Origin: SXOA01 sp964444865
GTDB taxonomy: Bacteria > Planctomycetota > Planctomycetia > Pirellulales > Pirellulaceae
Reading direction: 5' to 3'
NCBI GenBank assembly: GCA_964444865.1
Contig: CAYUJE010000033.1
Location: 1 to 28,143, forward strand
DNA length: 28,143 nucleotides
The position numbers were made by a program, and so were the translations under genes. Shown one piece after another: positions 1 to 7,403 of this stretch. The stretch's first letter is position 1; the number at the start of each line of letters is the position of its first letter. The notes beneath the pieces are model-generated. The model was not told the origin of the DNA. It was given only the letters and a program-made list of their open reading frames with translations, and searched no databases.

Positions 1-1
1 G

Positions 2-388
2 AAGAAGGCCAGTCCGTGGGGGCTGCACGACATGCACGGCAATGTGGCCGAGTGGGTGCTTGATCAGCATACGGCCGACTACAGCCGGGACGCGGGGAAA
101 GTGGTGAAGGACCCGCTGGTAATTCCGCTCAAGGAATATGGCCGCGTGGTGCGGGGGGGGGCGTGGGATAGCGACCCCAAAGGATTGCGGAGCGCGGTTC
201 GGGTCGCCTCGACCGAAGAGTGGAAGCAGCAGGACCCGCAGATTCCGCAGAGCATCTGGTATCTCACCGACGCCGTCAACGTCGGCTTCCGAATTGTCCG
301 CCCGCTGAAGGAACCGTCCGACGAAGAGAAAGCCGCCAAGTGGGAGAAGTCGGAACCGCCGCAGATTGATAAGAACAAGAACAAGTAG
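2..388 (+). CDS. Formylglycine-generating-enzyme (SUMF1) fold protein, C-terminal part
   Basis: The reading frame is already open at base 2, so this is the last 128 residues of a longer gene cut by the window edge. It shows the hallmarks of the FGE-sulfatase/SUMF1 fold: SPWGLHDMHGNVAEWV near the start, RVVRGGAWDSD in the middle and VGFRIVR near the end, followed by a charged lysine-rich tail. Family members include sulfatase-activating enzymes and many non-enzymatic or differently acting relatives. The cysteine pair that serves catalysis in true formylglycine-generating enzymes lies after the RGG segment; here that stretch (DSDPKGLRSAVR) has no cysteine, and no cysteine occurs in the visible part. 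I therefore infer a SUMF1-fold protein without classical sulfatase-activating chemistry. The N-terminus, where a signal peptide or kinase domain could sit, is not visible. A large hairpin follows 27 bases after the stop. Confidence 0.85.
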   Translation, partial: KKASPWGLHDMHGNVAEWVLDQHTADYSRDAGKVVKDPLVIPLKEYGRVVRGGAWDSDPKGLRSAVRVASTEEWKQQDPQIPQSIWYLTDAVNVGFRIVRPLKEPSDEEKAAKWEKSEPPQIDKNKNK

Positions 389-414
389 CCTTGGAAAGCG
401 GAAGCGGAGTCTCA

Positions 415-547
415 CACAAAGGCACCAAGGCACAGAGGAAGAATTGGCAAAATGATGGATGGCAAAATGATAAGAGGCTTTATGATTTTGCCATCCATCA
501 TTTTGCCATCCCGCCTTTTCTTCCCTCTGTGCCTTGGTGCCTTTGTG
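415..547. repeat. Nested composite palindrome between convergent genes
   Basis: The outer arms 415-438 and 524-547 are perfect 24-base reverse complements (core CAAAGGCACCAAGGCACAG). The inner arms 445-468 and 485-508 are also perfect 24-base reverse complements (core GGCAAAATGATGGATGGC), and each inner arm contains two copies of a GGCAAAAT unit. The whole can fold into one very long hairpin. It fills the space between the FGE-fold gene (+) and bioA (-), so it could end transcripts from both sides, but there is no clean T-run of the intrinsic type. Inference: a repeat element reused as a 3' end structure. Confidence 0.9.
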
Positions 548-560
548 AGAGATACCCGAT

Positions 561-1913
561 TTAGTCTACGGTCGCGCCGTTAATTCCGCCCTCAGCCGCG
601 AAGCAGATTCGGTCGAGTTCATTTAAGGAAATCGCGAGCGGTGGCAAGATGACGACAACGTTACCGAGCGGCCGGAGCCAGACGCCGTGCTCAAGGGCGT
701 GGCGGCAGGCCCGGATGCCGCGCTGCTCGCTCCAAGGATAAGGCTCTTTGCTAGTCCTGTCTTTCACCAATTCAATCCCCGCCATCAGTCCCCGCTGTCG
801 CACGTTGCCTACGTGAGGATGCTCGGCGATGCGGGCCAGATGCTCGGCCAGACGCAGCACCTTGGGCTGCATGTTAGCGAGCGTTTGCTCTTCCTCGAAG
901 ACATCGAGCGTGGCGAGGGCGACAGCCGCCCCCAGCGGATTGCCGCCGTAGGTGTGGCCGTGAAAGAAGGTCTTTGATTCTTCGTATTTGCCGAGGAAGG
1001 CCCGCCAGATTTCGTCCGAGGCCATCGTCGCCGCCAGTGGCAGATAGCCACCGGTGAGTCCTTTGGCCAGGCAGAGCAAATCGGGAACGACTTGTTCCTG
1101 CTGGCAGGCGAACATGGTTCCCGTCCTTCCCATGCCGACGGCGACTTCGTCCGCAATCAGCAGCACGTCATGTCGCCGGGTAATGTCCCGCACTCCCGCG
1201 AGAAAGCCAGACGGATGCATGAGCATCCCCGCAGCTGCCTGCATGAGAGGTTCGATGACGACGGCGGCCAGTTCGTGATGATGCTCGGCAATTGCTCGCT
1301 CGACTTGTTCCAGAAAATGTTTGCCTGCGGTTTCGTGTGCCACTCCCGGTGGCAGTCGGTAGGTATCCGGCGCGGGAAGGCGAATGACGTCGAACAACAA
1401 TGGCCGAAACATCTCATGAAAGCGGGCGACGCCGCCGACACTCACGCTCCCCAGCGTGTCGCCGTGATAGGCGTTTTGAAAGGCCAGGAACTTCGTCTTC
1501 TGGGGCCGAGGCTGCTCGCATTGTTGCCAGTACTGAAAGGCCATCTTCAGGGCGACTTCCACGGCGCTCGCTCCGCTGTCCGAGAAGAAGACGTGCGGCA
1601 ATTCCGGCGCAAGTTGGGCCAGTCGGCGGGCCAGCTTGACCGTGGTGGGATGGGCCATCCCCAGCAGCGTGACGTGAGCGACTTCATCCAGTTGGCTGCG
1701 AATTGCCGCATCGAGTCGCGGATGCCGATGGCCGTGGATGTTGCACCAGAGGCTGGAGACGCCGTCCAGGTACTCGCGGCCGTTCACATCGATGAGCGTG
1801 CAGCCGCGAGCCTCCTTAATGAGCAAGGGAACGTGCTCGGCCATCTGCGTGAAAGCGTGCCAGACGTGTTCGCGGTCCCAGGCTTCGAGCTGCGACGGCA
1901 GCGGCTCTACCAT
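561..1913 (-). CDS. bioA: Adenosylmethionine-8-amino-7-oxononanoate aminotransferase (DAPA synthase)
   Basis: This 450-aa PLP-dependent class III aminotransferase makes 7,8-diaminopelargonate from 7-keto-8-aminopelargonate, the antepenultimate step of biotin synthesis, in the cytoplasm. Visible family marks are WHAFTQM at 18-24, DVNGREYLDG at 42-51, the phosphate-binding DSGASAVE at 112-119, AYHGDT at 148-153, the PLP-ring aspartate D255 in LLIADEV, the Schiff-base lysine K284 in CLAKGLTGGY, and FFHGHTYGGNPLG near 317-328. The ATG at 1913 is chosen over an in-frame TTG at 1940; it overlaps the stop of the preceding gene by 7 bases, suggesting coupled translation. No other biotin gene is in view. 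The usual amino donor is SAM, but some relatives such as Bacillus BioK use lysine; the GHTYGGN segment looks to me closer to the latter type than to E. coli BioA, so the donor is not settled. Confidence 0.93.
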   Translation of the reverse strand: MVEPLPSQLEAWDREHVWHAFTQMAEHVPLLIKEARGCTLIDVNGREYLDGVSSLWCNIHGHRHPRLDAAIRSQLDEVAHVTLLGMAHPTTVKLARRLAQLAPELPHVFFSDSGASAVEVALKMAFQYWQQCEQPRPQKTKFLAFQNAYHGDTLGSVSVGGVARFHEMFRPLLFDVIRLPAPDTYRLPPGVAHETAGKHFLEQVERAIAEHHHELAAVVIEPLMQAAAGMLMHPSGFLAGVRDITRRHDVLLIADEVAVGMGRTGTMFACQQEQVVPDLLCLAKGLTGGYLPLAATMASDEIWRAFLGKYEESKTFFHGHTYGGNPLGAAVALATLDVFEEEQTLANMQPKVLRLAEHLARIAEHPHVGNVRQRGLMAGIELVKDRTSKEPYPWSEQRGIRACRHALEHGVWLRPLGNVVVILPPLAISLNELDRICFAAEGGINGATVD

Positions 1914-2194
1914 TGCACGCTCACCCGTTCGCCGGGGCAAATGCCGAGCATGATCTTGGCACTGTCCCCCACAATGGTCAGCTCCAAAAAGCCGCTCTCG
2001 GCAAGCAAGGCGAGGAAAGACATCTCCGGTTCGTTGTGGCCAACGGTGAACAGGCCAACGGTTTCATGTTCGTCACAGCGAATGGCAACGCTGCCGTCGC
2101 GAGGAGTCGCCGCGAGTGCGGCGCAAGGGATATCGGTTACGAGATTGCCGCTCTCGCTGATGGAAACGATTTTCCCTTCCACTTTTCGAGGCAC
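1907..2194 (-). CDS. Stand-alone SAM_HAT (DUF62) C-terminal domain protein
   Basis: The 95-aa product matches what I know of the C-terminal domain of the SAM hydroxide adenosyltransferase (DUF62, SalL/fluorinase) family: VEGKIVSISESGNLVTDIP resembles the family's 'G-I-x-x-D-x-FGNLxTNI' start, and FLALLAESGFLELTIVGDSA near the end resembles 'NSxGxLEIA...GxA', followed by GERVSV. The catalytic N-terminal domain is absent, and the upstream gene does not supply one, so hydrolysis of SAM is not expected. The start is GTG at 2194 with GGGAG nine bases upstream; no ATG is available before the upstream in-frame stop. It lies between a 67-aa unknown and bioA, and overlaps bioA by 7 bases. Since BioA normally uses SAM, a SAM- or adenosine-binding accessory role is an attractive but unproven idea. 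Confidence 0.75.
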   Translation of the reverse strand: MPRKVEGKIVSISESGNLVTDIPCAALAATPRDGSVAIRCDEHETVGLFTVGHNEPEMSFLALLAESGFLELTIVGDSAKIMLGICPGERVSVQW

Positions 2195-2229
2195 GCCGCG
2201 AAACTCCCAAAGAAGCCTTGGTGAAAAAC

Positions 2230-2433
2230 TTAAGATCGAACTTCGTCATCCGCGACCACGGTATCGTCGACGAGTCGGGCAATCATAACCGCTTCGCGGA
2301 CCGAGCGAGCTCGCCAACCATCCTCCTGACCTTCGGCGACCTGACCAGCAACCACATAGGCGGCATACAGCCTGGAAGCAGCGGCTAGGATCGCCTGCTC
2401 GGAGGGTTGAAGAGTCAAAATTGCCCGCTGCAT
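2230..2433 (-). CDS. Small conserved-looking protein of unknown function
   Basis: A 67-aa acidic, mostly helical protein. I do not recognise a named family, though the pattern (RLYAAYVVAG..., a Gly-Gln-Glu-Asp stretch, then ARSVREAVMIARLVDD) resembles short proteins seen in planctomycete genomes. Support for it being real: ATG at 2433 is preceded by AGGAG at good spacing, its stop lies 35 bases before the next gene on the same strand, and no competing frame in this stretch looks coding. No cysteines, signal peptide or membrane segment are visible. The arrangement makes it the first gene of a three-gene set ending in bioA. Confidence 0.62.
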   Translation of the reverse strand: MQRAILTLQPSEQAILAAASRLYAAYVVAGQVAEGQEDGWRARSVREAVMIARLVDDTVVADDEVRS

Positions 2434-2530
2434 GGCTTGCTCCTATTAGTAAGACAAAGGCGCAAGAGAATGCCTCCGGCCCATGCCAGAGGCATCTGAC
2501 TTGCTGTGCGTCAGTGTCCAGGCGAAGGGA

Positions 2531-4486
2531 TTATCGCCTCCCCTTGCGCGGCAGGAAAGAGGCCAGAACCGCCTTGCGGTCCTCTTCCTTGCTTGATTTG
2601 ATCAGTGTCTCTCCTTTTTCTGGCCCAATCAATCCTTTCACTCCGTCTAGAAACTGCTGAGCGCTGATCAACCGCATAGCCATGAAGGCCCGAATTTCAA
2701 CCAGATGTGTCAGCGGCTCCGATTCTTGCGAGCTGGAGATTCGGGCAACTCGCTGCAGTGCGTGTTCCGGCTGGAGAGCGGGCATTTCGCTCACTGCAAA
2801 TTTGTCGATGGCGACCATTGCCCGTTCCACTTCCACATCGACAGGGTCGTTATCTTTCGGCTTTTCCCGTTGCTTGGTAACGCCAATGGCGTTGAGGCCG
2901 ATGGAAGTGAACGCAACCTCTGCCGGCTTCTGGACTGCGTAGAGCCTCAGAGTTGTTGTGTTGTTTACGATTTCCGTCTTGGAGGACTGTTTGACATTAA
3001 CTTCAAAAATAAGGAGCAGGTCGAGGTTTTGATCTTTGGCCTTTTTCTCCAATGAGTCTCTACCACCCGTCCCCAGGACAACCAATCCCGGCATAATTCC
3101 CTTAGGTTCTCGCGTCGCACCAGCAGCTCCGCCACCACCTCCTGCTCCGCCTGCTCCGCCCGGCATTCCCGGCATTCCCGGCATACCCCCTACGCCTGGC
3201 ATGCCTGCCATGCCACCCGGCATCCCGGGCATACCTGCGCCGCCAACACCCCCCTTCGCATTGGGTATCCCTTCAAAGTCCTTGTGAACGTCACCGAATT
3301 TGCCTTCCAGAATCCGCGATTCCAAGGACTCAATAACCTTCGTACCGAATTCGCCTGTGTAATAATCGACCAGTCCACGGCCTTCTGTGGGCGCAGCTGC
3401 ACCACCCATTCCGCCACCTACTCCTGGCATTCCAGGCATGCCGCCGGCAGGCATGCCAGGAATGCCACCCGCACCCCCCGCGCCCTTGCGGCCGCGGCGG
3501 CCTTCACCGCCACCTGGTCCTCCAGCACCTCCGCCAGCCGCAGGCAAATCTTTCACCCGACCAACCGGCTGAGGGTCACCCGTGAAGCCAGAAGGTGCTG
3601 CGTAGGTAACGCCAATTCCGATTCGCACTGCTAGTACGGGATGCTTCAATCCCGCGGACCATTTCATTTTGTCCTTCAGCTCTTCTCCATCCTTTTCATT
3701 GCAGAGGTAGTGAGCATAAAGATATTCGAATCCTTCTTTGTCGTTCCCTTCTCGAAAGGCTCTCTTTGCAAAGTCGAGCAAAGTGACCGGCTCGGGTGCA
3801 TTGGATCCTTGCGAACCAGGCATTCCAGGCATTCCGCCGGGACCCATCGGGCCAAGGGCACCGGGAGCACCTGCGATTCCTGGACCACCAGCTCCCATGG
3901 GACCCATCGGCCCGACGACACCAGGCGCCCCGGCTATGCCTGGGCCAGCCCCCATAGGACCCATCGGTCCAACAACACCGGGAGCGCCTGCGATTCCTGG
4001 ACCACCGGCACCCATGGGCCCCATTGGTCCCAATACTCCCGGCGCACCTGCAACACCAGGCGCACCTGCAACACCAGGCGCACCCGCAACACCAGGCGCA
4101 CCCGCGATACCTGGCATTCCTGGCATTCCAGGCATGGCTCCGCCGACGCTGGTAGCCCCAGACGATCCAGGCATCGCTCCGGCGACGCTAGGAGCCCCGG
4201 ACGATCCGGGCATGGCTCCGCCGACAGCGGGAGCCCCTGACGATCCGGGCATGGCTCCGCCGACAGCGGGAGCCCCTGACGATCCAGGCATGGCTCCGCC
4301 GACGCTAGGAGCCCCCGTCGATGTGGGCATGCCGCCGGGGGAAGGTGCCGAGGTAGGCGAAGAGGAAGCCGGTGGAGCAGAGCCAGCGGAAGAAGGCGCG
4401 GAAGCAGTGTTGGAAGAACTACCCCCACAACCTGCGATTCCCAGCAACATCGCTACGACAGCTGAACATAAAATGTCACGACGCAT
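2531..4486 (-). CDS. Lipoprotein with collagen-like Gly-Pro-Met repeats
   Basis: A 651-aa predicted lipoprotein. The start at 4486 has GGAGG six bases upstream and gives MRRDIL..., with lipobox IAGC (C20); a longer open frame to 4552 lacks such support. After C20 comes a Ser/Pro/Ala stretch and then repeats: several copies of GAMPGSSGAP, four of GVAGAPGVAG type, and three of PMGPMGAGGPGIAGAPG. A non-repetitive segment follows (FAKRAFREGNDKEGFEYLYAHYL...), then two further Gly/Met/Pro-rich insertions (GIPGMPAGGMPGMPG and related) between short ordinary segments, and a 150-residue ordinary C-terminus ending PRKGRR. It appears to be a folded domain carrying three low-complexity Gly-x-y inserts. 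Repeats of this kind expand easily, so length may vary among strains. Function unknown; an exported surface or periplasmic role is inferred from the lipobox. Confidence 0.8.
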   Translation of the reverse strand: MRRDILCSAVVAMLLGIAGCGGSSSNTASAPSSAGSAPPASSSPTSAPSPGGMPTSTGAPSVGGAMPGSSGAPAVGGAMPGSSGAPAVGGAMPGSSGAPSVAGAMPGSSGATSVGGAMPGMPGMPGIAGAPGVAGAPGVAGAPGVAGAPGVLGPMGPMGAGGPGIAGAPGVVGPMGPMGAGPGIAGAPGVVGPMGPMGAGGPGIAGAPGALGPMGPGGMPGMPGSQGSNAPEPVTLLDFAKRAFREGNDKEGFEYLYAHYLCNEKDGEELKDKMKWSAGLKHPVLAVRIGIGVTYAAPSGFTGDPQPVGRVKDLPAAGGGAGGPGGGEGRRGRKGAGGAGGIPGMPAGGMPGMPGVGGGMGGAAAPTEGRGLVDYYTGEFGTKVIESLESRILEGKFGDVHKDFEGIPNAKGGVGGAGMPGMPGGMAGMPGVGGMPGMPGMPGGAGGAGGGGGAAGATREPKGIMPGLVVLGTGGRDSLEKKAKDQNLDLLLIFEVNVKQSSKTEIVNNTTTLRLYAVQKPAEVAFTSIGLNAIGVTKQREKPKDNDPVDVEVERAMVAIDKFAVSEMPALQPEHALQRVARISSSQESEPLTHLVEIRAFMAMRLISAQQFLDGVKGLIGPEKGETLIKSSKEEDRKAVLASFLPRKGRR

Positions 4487-4573
4487 GCGCCACCTCCGGC
4501 CCAAAGGCCTAGGCTCAATCAAAAAATTGTGAAATCGAAAAAGAACGCCCAAAAGCGACTAGACTCAACTCAG

Positions 4574-4602
4574 ATTATGCCAGTTCCCTAGGCCTGTGTC
4601 GA
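4574..4602 (-). promoter_or_regulatory. Sigma70-like promoter for the collagen-like lipoprotein gene
   Basis: On the minus strand TCGACA (4602-4597) is followed by exactly 17 bases and CATAAT (4579-4574); each box differs by one base from TTGACA and TATAAT, and TGG precedes the -10 box. Transcription would start near 4567, giving a leader of about 80 bases before the ATG at 4486. Prediction from sequence only. Confidence 0.4.
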
Positions 4603-4743
4603 GAATCAATTGCCTAAAATGCTAATTATTCCCACGCCATTCCTTGCTGGTCCTTCGCCTTAAGTCAGACGATGTTTCGATCCCTTTCGTTGCCCGTGTT
4701 TCCGGGAAAGTGGCACTCCCTCCATTCTCCGCCAATCCATAAA

Positions 4744-4769
4744 AAGACCCCAACCTAAGCTGGGGTCTT
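4744..4769 (-). terminator. Intrinsic terminator of fusA
   Basis: AAGACCCCA (4744-4752) and TGGGGTCTT (4761-4769) form a perfect 9-base-pair stem with an 8-base loop. On the minus strand the stem is followed by a run of T (TCTTTTTAT), the classic rho-independent layout, 44 bases after the fusA stop codon. Confidence 0.87.
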
Positions 4770-4813
4770 GAATGGGAGCCCTAGAAATCGGGCTCATAAG
4801 GGGTCAACTTCGC

Positions 4814-6901
4814 CTACTTGGCCCCCACCAACTGCTTTTTCTTGTCGGCGATGATCTCTTCCTGCACGTTGCCGGGAACCTTGCGATAGCAAGCCAATTC
4901 CATCGTGAAGGTGCCTTGGCCCTGCGACATGCTGCGGATGTCCGTCGAATAGCCGAAAGTTTCTGCCAGCGGGATTTCGGCGATGATATTGGCGACATTG
5001 TCCCGCATCTCGCTATGAACAATCAAGCCTCGACGGCTGTTGATGTCGCCAGTGATCGCTCCCTGGAAATTCTCCGGGCACTCGATTTCGACCTTCATGA
5101 TCGGCTCAAGAATCGATGGCTTGGTGTCCTTAAAGTGCTCGCGAAAACAGCCTTCGGCACAGGTCTGGAAGGCCCGGTCCGAGGAGTCCACCTCGTGATA
5201 GGAACCGTCTTCCAACACAGCCTTGAGACCGACGACCGGATATTCCGCCAGCGGGCCTTTGCCCACAACCGTGCGGAAGCCCTTTTCCACCGACGGAATG
5301 AAGTTCTTGGGAATACGGCCGCCCTTTACTTCATCCTCGAATACAAATGTCTCTTCAGAACCCTCGGGCAATAGATCGAAGTAACCAACGATGTGGGCAA
5401 ACTGTCCACTGCCGCCGGTTTGCTTTTTGTGTTTGTAATTCCATTCGGCCTTGCGCGTAGGTGCTTCGCGGTAGCTCACTTTCGGAGCACCCACTTCCAA
5501 TTCCACTTTGTATTCGCGGCGGATGCGCTCGACGTAGATTTCCAAATGGAGTTCACCCATCCCGGCGATAATCGTCTCGCTGGTTTCCTCGTCGTTGAAA
5601 ACGTTGAAGGTCGGGTCTTCCTTGCGGAAACGCTGCAGCGCCTTGCTCATCTTGTCGGCGTCGGCCCGGCTGACCGGATTGACGGCGACCTTGATGACCG
5701 GGGCGGGCACGAACATGCTTTCCAGCGTGCAATACTTGGGCTCCGCGGCAAACGTATCACCGCTTGCACAGTCGATTCCCATGATCGCCACGATGTCGCC
5801 AGCTTCGGCCGTGTCCACTTCCTCGCGCTTGTCGGCATGCATCTTCACAATGCGGCTGAACCGTTCCTTGCGGCTGGTCCGCTGGTTAAAGACCATGTCC
5901 CCTTTGCTCACCTTGCCTTGATAAACCCGCATGAACGTGAGCTGGCCATGCTGGTCTTCGACCAGCTTGAACGCCATCCCCACAAATGGCTTGGTCGGAT
6001 CAGATACGAGCGGAACCACTTCGTCGGGCTTGGACCAGTTCTTAGCCTTGAGTTCTCTCTGCAGAGGATTGGGAAGATAGCGGACGATGGCATCCAACAG
6101 CGGCTGAACCCCCTTGTTCTTATAGGCGGAACCGACAAACACCGGCGTGAAGCCTTGCTGCTGCACGGCAGCAGTGGCCACTTTATAAACCAATTCCTCA
6201 CCGGGCTCTTCTTCTTGCAGCAGCATTTCCATGAGCTCGTCGCTATACATCGCCAGCGTTTCGAGCATGTGGTGCCGATACTTCTTTACTTCGGCTTCAT
6301 ATTCAGCCGGGACCGGCTCTTCGCGCACATCTTCGCCCTTGGGGCCGTCAAAGTAATAGGCCTTGAGGCGGATCAGATCAATCATGCCAGCAAAGGTTTC
6401 TCCCGCACCCATCGGATATTGCATCAGGCACGCATCAACACCCAGCTTGGTCTTCACATCGTCCACGATGGAGAAGGGGCGGGCTCCCGTTCGGTCCATC
6501 TTGTTGATGAATGCCAGCCGCGGAATCTTGTACCGCTTCATCTGTCGGTCGACGGTCATCGACTGCGACTGCACGCCGCCGACGGCGCAGAGCACCAAAA
6601 TGGCCCCGTCCAAAACCCGGAGCGAGCGCTCGACTTCAATCGTGAAGTCCACGTGGCCGGGGGTATCGATGAGATTCATCTGATGTCCTTCCCAATCCAA
6701 ATGCGTGGCGGCACTGGTGATGGTGATCCCACGCTCCTTCTCCAGCTCCATGTGGTCCATCACGGCACCATCACCGCTTCCCTTGACCTCTCCCATTTTG
6801 TAAATCCGGCCAGAATAAAACAGAATCCGCTCGCTGAGCGTGGTCTTACCGGAGTCGATGTGGGCGGAAATGCCGAAATTGCGAACTTTCGTGAGGTCCA
6901 T
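4814..6901 (-). CDS. fusA: Translation elongation factor G, mitochondrial EFG1 / spirochaete-planctomycete type
   Basis: A full-length 695-aa EF-G, the GTPase that drives ribosomal translocation. GTP-binding motifs are AHIDSGKT (13-20), RGITI (58-62), DTPGH (79-83) and NKMD (133-136); later domains follow in usual order, including AGMGELHLEIYVERI and the domain V stretch ending in QLVGAK. The details SAHIDSGKTTLSERI, AVMDHMELE, VLDGAILVLCAVGGVQSQ and FGIDCASGDTF-like MGIDCASGDTF are those of the mitochondrial EFG1/spdEFG1 group rather than the standard bacterial AHIDAGKTTTTERIL form. In that group spdEFG1 is the translocase and a separate spdEFG2 does recycling, so a second EF-G elsewhere in this genome is expected. 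ATG 6901 has AAGGTGA just upstream. It stands alone, not in the usual str operon with rpsL, rpsG and tuf, and ends at a clear terminator. Confidence 0.97.
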   Translation of the reverse strand: MDLTKVRNFGISAHIDSGKTTLSERILFYSGRIYKMGEVKGSGDGAVMDHMELEKERGITITSAATHLDWEGHQMNLIDTPGHVDFTIEVERSLRVLDGAILVLCAVGGVQSQSMTVDRQMKRYKIPRLAFINKMDRTGARPFSIVDDVKTKLGVDACLMQYPMGAGETFAGMIDLIRLKAYYFDGPKGEDVREEPVPAEYEAEVKKYRHHMLETLAMYSDELMEMLLQEEEPGEELVYKVATAAVQQQGFTPVFVGSAYKNKGVQPLLDAIVRYLPNPLQRELKAKNWSKPDEVVPLVSDPTKPFVGMAFKLVEDQHGQLTFMRVYQGKVSKGDMVFNQRTSRKERFSRIVKMHADKREEVDTAEAGDIVAIMGIDCASGDTFAAEPKYCTLESMFVPAPVIKVAVNPVSRADADKMSKALQRFRKEDPTFNVFNDEETSETIIAGMGELHLEIYVERIRREYKVELEVGAPKVSYREAPTRKAEWNYKHKKQTGGSGQFAHIVGYFDLLPEGSEETFVFEDEVKGGRIPKNFIPSVEKGFRTVVGKGPLAEYPVVGLKAVLEDGSYHEVDSSDRAFQTCAEGCFREHFKDTKPSILEPIMKVEIECPENFQGAITGDINSRRGLIVHSEMRDNVANIIAEIPLAETFGYSTDIRSMSQGQGTFTMELACYRKVPGNVQEEIIADKKKQLVGAK

Positions 6902-7403
6902 ACGTCACCTTGGGATTAAGCCGATCTCGCCCCTGAGGCTGCAAATGCAAAGCCGCGGGACTAAAGGCAGAAATCAAGCTCCTGAATACAGTGGGGAAGG
7001 GAAGGGTTATTTACGTTAGTGCGAAGATTTAACTAGCTATCGGCAAAGACGGCACCCTTAAGGTGTGGCCTCCGACTAGCAAGCAATTCTGATACCCGGC
7101 ACTGGCAGGTGGGCAATTTCGCAGCCGGGGTTCGCGGAAAGGGGAGGGTATCCTTTCAGGGAAGGTCCAGCCAGAGCCGCAAAGGCGCAAGCAGGGCATA
7201 TCATCGCAATCCCTAATATTACCCGAAAGTGTGCTGACGGAAAGGTCAAATCGACGACCCCGGTGAATAGTCAAGTAAAAAACGATGAAAAACTTGTCGC
7301 TCAACGTCTCCATAGGGCCAAACCCCTTGGAGCTGGCCAGCCAAATTGGGTCACAGCCCCAATCGGCATCGCGAGTCGGCGACACGGGGACGACGGGCGA
7401 ACC
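6902..7403. other. Gene-poor stretch upstream of fusA
   Basis: About 500 bases between the fusA start and the next gene's stop. An open frame on the minus strand (7029-7385) has no recognisable domain, an odd composition and no ribosome site, so I do not call it. I found no convincing -35/-10 pair for fusA, no tRNA-like fold and no long repeat. Confidence 0.6.

Noticed and set aside
1092..2288. 398-codon plus-strand frame across bioA
   Set aside because: It mirrors bioA and the SAM_HAT gene on the other strand, which have clear family motifs; a typical high-GC shadow frame.
2470..2495. ATGCCTC / GAGGCAT hairpin beyond the collagen-like gene's stop
   Set aside because: Seven-pair stem with a 12-base loop and no T-run; could be chance, so not called a terminator.
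3738..4532. Plus-strand Gly-Pro-rich frame opposite the collagen-like gene
   Set aside because: The repeat DNA codes for Gly/Pro-rich peptide on both strands; only the minus-strand frame has a lipobox, ribosome site and promoter.
5393..6919. 508-codon plus-strand frame across fusA
   Set aside because: Antisense shadow of EF-G; no recognisable domain.
7029..7385. 118-codon open frame on the minus strand upstream of fusA
   Set aside because: No domain, no ribosome site, unlike natural protein composition; probably chance in a stop-poor region.
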